A stretch of 22,302 nucleotides of DNA from Lachnospiraceae bacterium (GCA_021770615.1 JAETQR010000057.1:1-22302), one strand, 5' to 3'. Numbered from the stretch's first letter, positions 13,773 to 21,165 are shown. The notes: generated by a model not told the origin, from the sequence alone. Program-made: numbers and translations.

Positions 13773-13799
13773 CGGATTGCCTCTAGGCAGTCCGTTTTT
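13773..13799 (+). terminator. Intrinsic terminator after XRE gene
   Basis: CGGATTGCC at 13773-13781 and GGCAGTCCG at 13786-13794 form a 9-bp stem with one G-U wobble and a 4-nt TCTA loop, followed by TTTTT. Confidence 0.9.
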
Positions 13800-14090
13800 C
13801 TTGATTATTTTTATCATTTCTTGATTTTTTTTATCTTTTTTCAAAAATTTTCCAATCTTCCAAATTTTGCCCCTATTACTATAGTGAAAGGACAAACAAC
13901 CAGGACATAATTGTGCTTTCACGTACCTTGACAATTTCATACATCTTTCAGGAGATTGATACCAGGTGCTGCAGATAGTGTGCATGGACGCGCGCCTGCA
14001 GCTTAAAGATTACACAGTAACGCCGGATACGTGACTGGAAAGGGCATAGGAACTGGCTTCTGAAAGATCAACAACATTAATAATTTGAAA
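13800..14090. other. Gene-free region with a possible decayed coding patch
   Basis: T-rich at first (13800-13870), then mixed. At 13983-14050 the plus strand reads MDARLQLKDYTVTPDT, stop, LERA, stop, ELASERS in one frame, in DNA of higher GC than its surroundings. This looks like a short remnant of a lost gene but cannot be assigned. GCTGCAG at 13968-13974 and CTGCAGC at 13996-14002 form a 7-bp inverted repeat. No intact gene is seen. Confidence 0.35.
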
Positions 14091-14119
14091 TTTACAAGGC
14101 AGTAAAAGGGACGTATAAT
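14091..14119 (+). promoter_or_regulatory. Promoter of the xis-int operon
   Basis: TTTACA at 14091-14096, a 17-base spacer, and a perfect TATAAT at 14114-14119. The predicted start near 14126 gives a leader of about 50 nt to the excisionase ATG at 14177. Confidence 0.82.
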
Positions 14120-14176
14120 AGAAATATGAGGAGTTTTGGCTATACGTTACCTATACTGTCAAAGAAAGGAGTACAT

Positions 14177-14389
14177 ATGACAGCAAATTCTAATCAAGAA
14201 ACATCTGCTGTACATCCAGGAGGATCAACGACCTACTCCGTACAAGAAATTGCCGTCATTTTAGGTATAAGCAAGAAATTAGCATACAAATTATGTGAAG
14301 AGAACTGCTTTATCTCAAAACGAATCGGCAGAATCATACGGATAAATAAGAAATCCTTTGAGGACTGGCTGAATAGCGGAGCACAATAA
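14177..14389 (+). CDS. xis: Excisionase (Xis), Tn916-like HTH_17 family
   Basis: A 70-residue protein from ATG 14177, preceded by GAAAGGAG and five bases; an ATG at 14126 coincides with the predicted transcription start and has no ribosome site. After a polar N-terminus comes the winged-helix unit: TYSVQEIAVILGISKKLAYK, then LCEENCFISKRIGRIIRINK, ending KSFEDWLNS. This is the MerR-like fold of recombination directionality factors. It lies 14 bases upstream of the integrase in the same operon, as in Tn916. In the family Xis bends DNA at the attachment sites and steers the integrase towards excision. Confidence 0.88.
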   Translation: MTANSNQETSAVHPGGSTTYSVQEIAVILGISKKLAYKLCEENCFISKRIGRIIRINKKSFEDWLNSGAQ

Positions 14390-14403
14390 AAAGGAGAAAA
14401 CGT

Positions 14404-15789
14404 ATGGCTACGATCATTAAACGTAAGAAGAAATATTCTGTTGTTTATTATTATGAGGATGAAAGGGGAGAGAAAAAGCAAAAGTGGGAAACATATAATA
14501 CACCTGCAGAAGCCAAGAGAAGGAAAGTTGAAATTGAATCAGAACAGATAAACGGAACTTTTATTCCACCAAAGGATATTACAGTAAAAGATTTTCTTTA
14601 TGATTTCATCAAAATTTATGGCACCGCTCATTGGGCATTATCAACATACGAGTCAAATTGTGCATTGATAGCAAATTATATTAATCCAATCATTGGAGAT
14701 TTACCAATACAGAGTATCACTCCAAAGGTAGTTGATGAATACTATCAGACCCTCAAAAAGACGAAATCCGTAGTAAAAAGAAATATGAAGCCAAGATCTG
14801 AGTATGTAACGTCTGGCGTTATAAACAGTATCCACAAAGTTTTGAGATGTGCTTTTGATCAAGCTGTGAAATGGGAAATGATTTCAAGAAATCCGTTTCC
14901 AATGGCTAATCGTCCAAAGACCAATTACAAAAAAAGAGAAATTTGGGATGCTGAAATGATTCGTACTGCCCTGGATGGCTGTAAGGAACCCAAATTATAT
15001 GTTGCTATGAATCTGGCTTTTGCATGCTCTTTACGATTAGGTGAAATTATTGGTCTCCAGTGGAACAATGTCCATATCTCAGACGCAGATATAGCTTCTG
15101 ACGATGCGCATGTTATTATTATGCAGGAACTTTCAAGAGTTTCAAAGGATGCAAGACAGTTTATGGATGAAAAAGATATTATTCAGGTATTTCCTTCTAT
15201 GATGAACGGAACCAGTACCAATTTGATATTAAAAACCCCTAAAACTGAATCCAGTGTCCGTAAGGTATGGCTTCCCAAAACTGTTGCCTACATTTTAAGA
15301 AAATGGAAAGAAGAACAGGAAGAAGTAAAATCATTCTTTGGCGATGAATACTACGATTATAACCTAGTTGTTGCTTTACCCAATGGCAGACCATGTGAAT
15401 CCAGAGTTATAGAAAAGGAATTCAATAAACTAAAAGAAAAACTCAACCTTCCCAATGTCGTTTTTCATTCTCTCAGACATTCAAGTACGACTTACAAACT
15501 GAAATTAAATAAAGGGGATATCAAAGCAACACAGGGTGATACTGGACATGCGCAGATTGATATGATTACAGATGTATATGCACATATTCTCGATGAAGAT
15601 CGAAAAGTCAATGCCCAAAGATTTGAAGAGGCTTTTTACGCTAATTGTGATCTGAGAAAAGTTACTCCACCTGAAGAAAAGCCATTTACACCAGATGTTA
15701 CAAATATTGTTCAACTGCTTCAGGGCTCTCCTGAACTAACATCTATGCTAAGTAATTTAATTGCACAGGCAGGAGTAAAAGCAAATTAG
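14404..15789 (+). CDS. int: Tyrosine recombinase integrase 1 (Tn916 type)
   Basis: A 461-residue integrase. Residues 1-55 form the arm-type DNA-binding domain (KKKYSVVYYYEDERGEKKQK), 60-165 the core-binding SAM-like domain (HWALSTYESN), and 175-415 the catalytic domain. The active-site set is complete: R211 (SLRLGEIIG), K277 (LKTPKTESS), H355 and R358 (FHSLRHS), H382 (DTGHAQ) and Y392 (DVYAHI). A 45-residue Thr/Leu-rich tail follows. AAAGGAG precedes the ATG by several bases. It is homologous to the integrase at 16559-17947, with long shared motifs, and converges on it. Downstream lie the direct repeats and tRNA-Arg fragment that probably make up its attachment region. Confidence 0.95.
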   Translation: MATIIKRKKKYSVVYYYEDERGEKKQKWETYNTPAEAKRRKVEIESEQINGTFIPPKDITVKDFLYDFIKIYGTAHWALSTYESNCALIANYINPIIGDLPIQSITPKVVDEYYQTLKKTKSVVKRNMKPRSEYVTSGVINSIHKVLRCAFDQAVKWEMISRNPFPMANRPKTNYKKREIWDAEMIRTALDGCKEPKLYVAMNLAFACSLRLGEIIGLQWNNVHISDADIASDDAHVIIMQELSRVSKDARQFMDEKDIIQVFPSMMNGTSTNLILKTPKTESSVRKVWLPKTVAYILRKWKEEQEEVKSFFGDEYYDYNLVVALPNGRPCESRVIEKEFNKLKEKLNLPNVVFHSLRHSSTTYKLKLNKGDIKATQGDTGHAQIDMITDVYAHILDEDRKVNAQRFEEAFYANCDLRKVTPPEEKPFTPDVTNIVQLLQGSPELTSMLSNLIAQAGVKAN

Positions 15790-15802
15790 TAATCATTATT
15801 GC

Positions 15803-15852
15803 CTTATTAGCAAGATTTTAGCTAATATTTCTTATTAGCAAGTTATTAGCAA
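15803..15852. repeat. Direct repeats downstream of integrase 1 (arm-type sites or att)
   Basis: CTTATTAGCAAG occurs at 15803-15814 and exactly again at 15831-15842, with TTATTAGCAA at 15843-15852. An inverted partial copy (TTAGCTAATA) lies between, near 15818-15827, and an AATTAGCA copy near 15887. Placement right after int suits arm-type sites of the recombinase. At 15856-15877 a loose inverted repeat (CGAATCCT and AGAGGTTCG) could be a core site. Confidence 0.6.
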
Positions 15853-15961
15853 CTGTTCGAATCCTTAAACTAGAGGTTCGTCCACCAATTAGCATGTTAT
15901 TCATTAAATATGCAATTTAATTTTTGAAGATTGAAATATGCATATAAATTTTAGAGGAAAG

Positions 15962-15993
15962 AAAAAGTGCCGGAAATCCTTGATTTCCAGCAC
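15962..15993 (-). terminator. Terminator of the tRNA-Arg 3' half
   Basis: GTGCCGGAAATC at 15967-15978 and GATTTCCAGCAC at 15982-15993 give a 12-bp stem with a 3-nt loop (one G-U on the minus strand), followed on the minus strand by TTTTTC. It lies six bases after the tRNA 3' end, as a natural tRNA terminator would. Confidence 0.85.
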
Positions 15994-15999
15994 TCTTAG

Positions 16000-16041
16000 C
16001 GTCCCTGAGACGATTTGAACGTCCGACCCTTCGCTTAGGAG
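16000..16041 (-). pseudogene. 3' half of tRNA-Arg(CCT), attachment-site remnant
   Basis: Read on the minus strand, the 42 bases fit tRNA positions from the anticodon loop to the discriminator base: loop CTCCTAA (anticodon CCT), 3' anticodon stem GCGAA, variable loop GGGTC, T-stem GGACG, T-loop TTCAAAT, T-stem CGTCT, acceptor strand CAGGGAC and G73. The 5' half is absent: the bases before the loop do not pair with GCGAA, and no matching 5' acceptor strand lies upstream. The break falls at the anticodon loop, a usual crossover site of tyrosine recombinases. CCA is not encoded. The gene cannot make a functional tRNA. Confidence 0.78.
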
Positions 16042-16220
16042 AGCTCCAACCTATTGTCACTCTCTGTCAATCTGAGGTAAGGTAAACCCAATTGGGACAC
16101 TATATAAAACTGTTTCCGATTCAATTTGAGTTATTCTGAATACCCCCTCAGATATTTTCTTGTCTATAAATAATATACCGCATACGAGACGGTTTGTCCA
16201 TGCGTTTTTGACTGGTGAAT
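16042..16220. other. Non-coding end of the right-hand segment
   Basis: No gene is seen. It contains the palindrome CCCAATTGGG at 16087-16096 and a weak hairpin (CGCAT 16179-16183, ATGCG 16200-16204) followed by TTTTT on the plus strand. It joins the tRNA half to the 3' end of the AlbA_2-type remnant. Confidence 0.4.
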
Positions 16221-16529
16221 TTATCGAATTTTCCAGTAACCATTTTTTCTTGCACCCTCTCGATAGAGTACTTTTTTTCCTTGTAAGGCCTTTAAAATTC
16301 TTTGAATTTTTGATCTTGAAAATCCAGATTTTGTAGCCATTTCTTTTTGACTTATTTGTGGATTCGATTTAATTATAGCCATTATTACTGCTTCATCTGA
16401 ATTTAAAGATTCACTTATTGATTCATTTATTGATTCATTTATTGATTCATTTGAAGCTTTATTTGTATTATTCCGATACATATTCACTCGAAAATCACCA
16501 TCAAAATCAATAAGTTCTGGATCAGGCAA
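16221..16529 (-). pseudogene. C-terminal remnant of AlbA_2/RecG-like ATP-binding protein
   Basis: The frame reads LPDPELIDFDGDFRVNMYRN, then an S/I/N/E repeat, then a winged helix (IKSNPQISQKEMATKSGFSR, SKIQRILKALQGKKVLYREG) ending NGYWKI. This is the C-terminal part of the AlbA_2/Divergent-AAA (RecG-like) regulators, whose conserved region reads G.P.PE....G.F.V...R before a helix-turn-helix tail. The N-terminal AlbA_2 and ATPase domains, several hundred residues, are missing; an in-frame TGA lies a few codons upstream, near 16541. There is no ribosome site, and the nominal start is TTG. The break lies between 16530 and 16558, right next to the stop of integrase 2. Confidence 0.7.
16417..16452. 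repeat. Three perfect 12-bp tandem repeats inside the AlbA_2 remnant
   Basis: ATTGATTCATTT is repeated at 16417-16428, 16429-16440 and 16441-16452, with a degenerate copy at 16405-16416. It encodes repeats of Asn-Glu-Ser-Ile in the minus-strand protein. It is an in-frame coding microsatellite and may vary in copy number. Confidence 0.9.
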
Positions 16530-16558
16530 TAAATATACTCATTTGGATATAGAATTCA

Positions 16559-17947
16559 TTACTTCATCGTCTTCGCCAGTGAATTGAGCAATGCCCGCAT
16601 CTCTGGATTTGCCAACACTTTTGCCAGAAGTTCCGGATCGACTTCATCGGCAACAGTATTATTATTTTCCTGCTGTACATGCATCTGTGGATCCAGATTC
16701 TTTTTCTCATAAAACGCTTCTTCAAAAAGCTCTGCATTTTTTCTTCTGTCATCATCCAGAATGTGAGAGTACACATCCGTAACCATATTGACCTGAGCAT
16801 GGCCAGAATCACCCTGTACCGCTTTGATGTCTCCACCATTCAGTTTCAGCTTATAAGTAACACTGCTATGACGAAAACTGTGAAATACAACTGGTGGGAG
16901 ATTATAATCCTCGATCAGTTTCTTTAAAGGACCACGGATTGCTCCATCTCCGAGAGGAAGACCAAAGGTACTTGCCATAACCAGGTTATAGTCCATATAT
17001 TCATCACCAAGGATTTCTTTCATTTCATCCTGCTCAGCTTTCCAGTCTACCAGCATATTAGCGACACTCTTTGGTAAGAATATCTTACGCACACTGCTTT
17101 CTGTCTTCGGTGTTTTCAGAATACGGACCGTAGAATTCTTCTTATGATTTGTCGGGAATACCAACAACACATCTTTTCCATCCAATGCGTTCAAAGATTC
17201 TTTTCTTATACGCTGTGATTCTTTGTTGATGAAGACATAAGCACGGTTTTCTTCAATTGCCTCAGGAGAGATATCTATACAATCCCAGGTAAGACCAAGC
17301 AACTCACCAAGTCGTAGGGAACATGAGAAAGATAGATTAATTGCGAGCTTTAATCGTTCATCTTCACAGACACTGAGCGCATACATCAATGTATCCGCTG
17401 TCCAGATGTCTCTTTTTTGTGATTTATGCTTTGGTACAGTCGCATGAGTACAGGGATTCTTCTCCATCAATTCCCATTTCACTGCCTGTTCAAAACAGTT
17501 TCTAAGCAGCTTATTAATATCCCTGACCGTACTGGACGATACAAATTCATTTCGACTGGTTTTATTTAATGGATTGATAACAGCACGTCTCTTCAATAGA
17601 CTCTGATAATATCTTTCGATGAATCGGGTATTGATCTCTGATAGTTTCGTATCACCAATAATCGGAAGAATATAGTTGTTGATAAGAGAGACATTCCCTT
17701 CATATGTAGAAAGCGCCCAGTTTTCTTTGCCATAAAGTGCAACATATTCTGTAATAAGCTCGTCCAGTGTTTTACATTTACGGACGACAAATGATCCCAT
17801 CTCTTTTTTATATTCAATTTCTTTTTTTCTTCTCTTTGCTTCGGCTTTTGTTTCATAGGTTTCCCATTTCTGTTTTCTCTCGCCTTTTTCATTCGTATAA
17901 GAATAAATTACATTGAATTTTCCGTTTCGTTCTCTTATTGATGCCAT
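16559..17947 (-). CDS. int: Tyrosine recombinase integrase 2
   Basis: A 462-residue integrase from ATG 17947 (MASIRERNGKF), whose AGGAG lies inside the end of the upstream gene; a 27-residue N-terminal extension to 18028 is possible but has no homology to integrase 1. Arm-binding domain 1-55, core-binding 60-165, catalytic domain 180-415. Active site R212 (SLRLGELLG), K278 (LKTPKTESS), H356 and R359 (FHSFRHS), H383 (DSGHAQ), Y393 (DVYSHI). Shared motifs with integrase 1 run through the whole length (KQKWETY, EAKRRK, WALSTYE, LKTPKTESSVRK). One base separates it from the four-HTH gene. Its attachment site is probably within 16530-16558, by the AlbA_2 break. Confidence 0.95.
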   Translation of the reverse strand: MASIRERNGKFNVIYSYTNEKGERKQKWETYETKAEAKRRKKEIEYKKEMGSFVVRKCKTLDELITEYVALYGKENWALSTYEGNVSLINNYILPIIGDTKLSEINTRFIERYYQSLLKRRAVINPLNKTSRNEFVSSSTVRDINKLLRNCFEQAVKWELMEKNPCTHATVPKHKSQKRDIWTADTLMYALSVCEDERLKLAINLSFSCSLRLGELLGLTWDCIDISPEAIEENRAYVFINKESQRIRKESLNALDGKDVLLVFPTNHKKNSTVRILKTPKTESSVRKIFLPKSVANMLVDWKAEQDEMKEILGDEYMDYNLVMASTFGLPLGDGAIRGPLKKLIEDYNLPPVVFHSFRHSSVTYKLKLNGGDIKAVQGDSGHAQVNMVTDVYSHILDDDRRKNAELFEEAFYEKKNLDPQMHVQQENNNTVADEVDPELLAKVLANPEMRALLNSLAKTMK

Positions 17948-17948
17948 A

Positions 17949-18938
17949 TTATTGCATGCTCCTTTCCAAAACTCTTTGTTCCATCCAGTCCTCAAATTCA
18001 TCCCGAAGGATCCTAACTCGACTGCCAACTTTTATGACTGTGAACTTTCCTTTATCTGCCCACTTGTTGATCATGCTTCTGCTGACCTTTGCCAGATAGG
18101 AAGCTTCATCAAAAGTAAGATACTTTATATTTCCATTGCTTCCTCGTATTCCGGTCTGTGATAATTTCTTCCGCCGGAAATTGGCCAGGGCAATATTTTG
18201 TTCCTGTGCAAGTTCTTCATAATCATTCGATGGATCCAGCTTATACCGGTCCTGACCTTCCAGGAATTTTTGAAAACTCTCTTTTGTGATCCTTTTCTTT
18301 TCTGCAATCACAATGAATTCAAAAAAATGACTATACTTCGGATTATCAAGAATTGTATATACTGCACTTCTGGTTGTTCCAAGCAACTGTGCCATCTCAG
18401 GCATCGTAATTGTTGCATCTTCCAGAAGAGCATCTTTTTCTCTGTCTTCCTTTGTTCGATACCGGGACTGGCTTTTATACCAGTTTTGAAAAGATTCTTT
18501 TGGTATTCGTTTCCAGTAATCGATAATAACCGTTTCCATTTGATTTTTCTTGAGTAATTCATAAACAAGATAATCATCAACACTCAACAGATCCGCAACT
18601 TCCTTAACGGAATAGGACCAGGATTTCAATTCTTTCCCCGGTTCTTCTCCGGTAACTTTATGATATTTAATCTGATTGGCGTACCATTTTTCAAAGCTGG
18701 CAATATTGATTCGTATCTTCCCGGCAATCTCTTTAGATTCAAAAACATTTTTATGCACCAGCCAGTATCGATCTGTCTTTTTTAATCCCAGCAGCTTTCC
18801 CATTTCTGGCACGGTCATCCAGGTTCTCTTTTGTGTCGGACGCCGTTTGTAAGGACTGTCTTCTGATATCTTTGAAATGATTTCTTCAACATCGTCCATT
18901 TCCGGAACTTCTTTTTGTTTCATAATCGCTGTTGCCAT
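17949..18938 (-). CDS. Protein with four excisionase-like helix-turn-helix units
   Basis: A 329-residue protein made of four copies of an Xis/HTH_17-type module: about 39-90 (TWMTVPEMGKLLGL to SFEKWYANQ), 106-157 (SYSVKEVADLLSV to SFQNWYKSQ), 175-229 (TITMPEMAQLLGTTRSAVY to SFQKFLEGQ) and 271-322 (YLTFDEASYLAKVSRSMINK to EFEDWMEQR). Each starts with a (T/S)-(M/V/F)-x-E pattern, ends in F..(W/F), and has an R-I turn before the last helix. Linkers are charged. It is translated just upstream of integrase 2 and downstream of the single-unit xis. It is likely a multi-site DNA-bending directionality factor. Family role unproven. Confidence 0.75.
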   Translation of the reverse strand: MATAIMKQKEVPEMDDVEEIISKISEDSPYKRRPTQKRTWMTVPEMGKLLGLKKTDRYWLVHKNVFESKEIAGKIRINIASFEKWYANQIKYHKVTGEEPGKELKSWSYSVKEVADLLSVDDYLVYELLKKNQMETVIIDYWKRIPKESFQNWYKSQSRYRTKEDREKDALLEDATITMPEMAQLLGTTRSAVYTILDNPKYSHFFEFIVIAEKKRITKESFQKFLEGQDRYKLDPSNDYEELAQEQNIALANFRRKKLSQTGIRGSNGNIKYLTFDEASYLAKVSRSMINKWADKGKFTVIKVGSRVRILRDEFEDWMEQRVLERSMQ

Positions 18939-19012
18939 TTATTCTTCACTTCCTGTCTTTTTAGTGTTAGTATTTTTTCTTATATCATATCTCAAATCCA
19001 GATAAAAATTTA

Positions 19013-19051
19013 GGATGTCGATTGCAGACAAGATCTGCCTGATCAACATCC
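19013..19051. terminator. Hairpin after the second excisionase gene
   Basis: GGATGTCGAT at 19013-19022 pairs with ATCAACATCC at 19042-19051 (one wobble), with an inner GCAG/CTGC stem. A T-run follows on the plus strand (19054-19059); on the minus strand the tail is TAAATTTTT. It lies seven bases after the minus-strand stop, so it may partly end or tune transcription into the four-HTH gene. Confidence 0.65.
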
Positions 19052-19057
19052 TGTTTT

Positions 19058-19234
19058 TTACTGCTCCAAGTTATCGAGCCAGTCGTCAAAACTCTTCTTA
19101 GAGATGCGATACTTTCCGCCATCCAACTGGATCCACCGGAATTCTTTTTTCTTTAAAAGGTTATAAATAGTAGGTCTGCTGACTCCTAAAATTTCCTGTA
19201 ACTCTTGAACTGTATAACATCTTTTCTCTAACAT
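19058..19234 (-). CDS. Single-unit excisionase-like protein
   Basis: A 58-residue protein with a single winged-helix unit. It begins MLEKRCYTVQELQEILGVS, continues with RPTIYNLLKKKEFRWIQLDG and ends with GKYRISKKSFDDWLDNLEQ. This is the standard HTH_17/excisionase pattern, with the YRI turn and F..W helix. AGAGG lies eight bases before the ATG. It starts the minus-strand series xis, four-HTH protein, integrase 2, and is presumably the recombination directionality factor of segment B, or a regulator of that operon. Confidence 0.82.
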   Translation of the reverse strand: MLEKRCYTVQELQEILGVSRPTIYNLLKKKEFRWIQLDGGKYRISKKSFDDWLDNLEQ

Positions 19235-19512
19235 TTCTTTATCCTCTTTTCTTTGAAATATGAAAGAAAAATTATTCCTTCATATAACGAAACGCTCAGA
19301 GCATGTTTTACAGTGGTCAAAAACAAATTTTTTTACTTTTTTTCTTGCGAGTTTTTTTATGCAACTCGTAAGAACTCGTAACATTAGATTTCTGCATTTT
19401 TTCTGAAATTAAGTAAAGAAAAAGAGCATATGGAATTTGTAATCCATACACTCTATAATTTCACAAACTAGAATGTTGTACTTATGCACAGGCAATCAAG
19501 CATCCCATTTAA
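19235..19512. promoter_or_regulatory. AT-rich region upstream of xis 2 with operator-like repeats
   Basis: AACTCGTAAG at 19363-19372 is followed directly by AACTCGTAAC at 19373-19382, and an inverted copy, CTTGCGAGTT, lies at 19344-19353. ATATGAA 19258-19264 is mirrored by TTCATAT 19279-19285. These are candidate binding sites for the HTH proteins or for the integrase; no credible gene is present. The outer end of segment B may lie here. Confidence 0.5.
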
Positions 19513-19716
19513 TCAAAGCGGCATCGGAGTCCGGGCAATCACAATGACTGCCAAAACAGCGCCCGCAAACGCTGCTGCGCCGATAACTGCCGCCGTTTTT
19601 TTGCTGAGGTTCTTCTTTATTGCCTTACAGATTAGCATGGCACCAACCACGCAAACAGCCGCAAGCGCAATGACCAGCGTCTCCCATAACCATGAAAGTT
19701 CGTATAATATTCTCAT
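19513..19716 (-). CDS. Small membrane protein, two transmembrane helices
   Basis: A 67-residue protein. Hydrophobic helices lie at about 13-31 (TLVIALAAVCVVGAMLI) and 42-61 (AAVIGAAAFAGAVLAVIVIA), joined by a lysine-rich loop (KAIKKNLSKK), which suggests the loop faces the cytoplasm. The ribosome site is weak (GGTGAG). It follows the 110-residue membrane protein by 39 bases on the same strand, probably as one operon. No family recognised. Confidence 0.55.
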   Translation of the reverse strand: MRILYELSWLWETLVIALAAVCVVGAMLICKAIKKNLSKKTAAVIGAAAFAGAVLAVIVIARTPMPL

Positions 19717-19755
19717 TCGCTCACCATACCTTTCTCTGGCAAACTGGGATTTGTT

Positions 19756-20088
19756 TCACTTTCTACTAAAGAAATACTGCATCAAAGCACCTATCAACAA
19801 TCCTACGGAAGAAATTACCAAATACCAAATGGAGTGTATGAGTGCAGAATCATTATAATAGATGAAAACGGAAGGAATAAAAAGAACAGAAACCAAAAGC
19901 GGATACACATACTTGGCTTTTTTCTTTGATACACTGCCCATAATTATCGCAAGTACGAAGGTTGCAACTATAATTAAAAACACCATTCCCATAGCATCAG
20001 TAGGTCCTGCCGTTAATGGAAATACATAAAACATGAGTAGTTGTGCAATTAAGATTGCGATTTCTTTGAAATACTTTTTCATATCCAT
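19756..20088 (-). CDS. Membrane protein, about four transmembrane helices
   Basis: A 110-residue protein with hydrophobic stretches near residues 10-27 (AILIAQLLMFYVFPL), 33-50 (MGMVFLIIVATFVLAIIMG), 60-77 (VYPLLVSVLFIPSVFIYY) and 85-107 (IHSIWYLVISSVGLLIGALM). A lysine patch (SKKKAK) follows the second helix. The start has no strong ribosome site; ATG 20088 and an in-frame ATG two codons later are both possible. A consensus promoter at 20193-20220, next to the IS remnant, points into it, so its expression may be driven from the IS end. I cannot name a function. Confidence 0.58.
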   Translation of the reverse strand: MDMKKYFKEIAILIAQLLMFYVFPLTAGPTDAMGMVFLIIVATFVLAIIMGSVSKKKAKYVYPLLVSVLFIPSVFIYYNDSALIHSIWYLVISSVGLLIGALMQYFFSRK

Positions 20089-20153
20089 ATCGAGACCGTT
20101 TCAAGTTTTGTGTAAACGTTTAAAACTGATATAAGATTTGTGAATAGTTACAA

Positions 20154-20236
20154 ATGGGCAGAGCCGATTTTCCGGATTCTGCCCATATCTGCATTATACA
20201 GGAGTTTTTGGGCATGTCAATAAAACCTGCCCAAAA
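20154..20236 (-). promoter_or_regulatory. Consensus outward promoter and inverted repeats at the IS end
   Basis: On the minus strand, TTGACA at 20215-20220, a 16-base spacer, and TATAAT at 20193-20198: both hexamers are perfect. Two perfect 9-bp inverted repeats flank it: ATGGGCAGA 20154-20162 with TCTGCCCAT 20178-20186, and TTTTGGGCA 20206-20214 with TGCCCAAAA 20228-20236. The first lies at the predicted transcript start. The second may be the transposase terminator or part of the IS end. Confidence 0.78.
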
Positions 20237-20246
20237 CAAGCTGGTT

Positions 20247-21164
20247 TTACAGGTTGCGTCCAATCAGACGCTCTTCAAAATAGATTTCAAGCTGGGAGTG
20301 GATTTGCCCCCAGTCCTGCCTGTGCCCGGTCCATTTTTTCGTGATATCCAGGGTTGCCAGATACAGCATTTTCAAAAGGCTGTCATCTGACGGAAAAACG
20401 GTCTTGCTTTTGGTCACTTTCCGGAGCTGACGATTGAATCCTTCAATGGCATTTGTGGTGTAAATTAGACGTCTTACTGCCTCCGGATATTTAAAATATG
20501 TGGACAGGGTCGCCCAGTTATCATGCCAGGATTTATAGATTTTCGGGTACTTGGAATCCCATTTATCTTTGAACAATTCTAACTCATTTAAAGCTGTTTC
20601 TTCCGTTGGAGCCGCATATACAAGCTTCAGATCAGCCATCAGCTTTTTGATGTCTTTGTAGGAAACAAACTTCGTTGAATTACGGATTTGATGAATAATG
20701 CACTGCTGGATTTCTGTTTTTGGATAAACAGCTTCAATTGCCTGTGGAAATCCGTTTAGTCCATCCACACATGCTATCAGGATATCTTCAACTCCGCGGT
20801 TCTTTAGTCCATTCATGATGGAGAGCCAGAACTTGGCGCTTTCGTTTTCTCCAACATACATGCCAAGGACGTCCTTTTTTCCATTCATGTCGATACCAAG
20901 GGCGATGTAGACTGCGCGTTTTACAATACGTCCTTCGCTGCGGACATGATAGTGGATGGAATCCATAAATACAACGGCATACACTTCATCCAGAGGGCGT
21001 TCCTGCCATTCCTTTACAATCGGCAGGATTTTGTCTGTGATTCTGCTGATTGTGCTGTCAGAAATATCAATATCATACATTTCACGCATGTGAGATTCAA
21101 TGTCTCCGGTGGTCATTCCTTTGGCATACATGGAAAGTATTTTTTCTTCCATGTCCTGAGTTAC
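20247..21164 (-). pseudogene. 5'-truncated IS256-family (mutator-type) transposase
   Basis: The open part encodes about 301 residues from an internal ATG at 21152; homology reaches a few codons further (VTQD, 21153-21164). The IS256 catalytic residues are present: D64 (VFMDSIHYHV), D130 (ACVDGLNGFP) and E237 (TTNAIEGFNRQLRK), along with the C..H motif CIIH at 151-154. Intact family members are near 400 residues, so roughly the first 100 residues (N-terminal DNA-binding part) and the left end of the IS are lost. Upstream sequence passes directly into tnpV on the other strand. It is unlikely to transpose. Confidence 0.88.
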
Positions 21165-21165
21165 A

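Noticed and set aside
15854..15886. tRNA-like GTTCGAATCC and CCACCA motifs
   Set aside because: The flanking bases cannot form a T-stem or acceptor stem at the right spacing, so it is not a tRNA; a core-site inverted repeat is more likely.
16405..16452. Possible CRISPR-like repeats
   Set aside because: The 12-bp units are contiguous without spacers and lie in a coding frame; no CRISPR array was seen anywhere in the window.
17593..17892. 99-residue minus-strand ORF rich in Lys and Arg
   Set aside because: Out-of-frame shadow inside the integrase 2 gene.
17948..18028. 27-residue N-terminal extension of integrase 2
   Set aside because: It overlaps the four-HTH gene, has no homology to integrase 1, and the ribosome site fits the ATG at 17947.
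19260..19406. 48-codon plus-strand ORF upstream of xis 2
   Set aside because: No ribosome site, composition of AT-rich non-coding DNA, and it overlaps the operator-like repeats.
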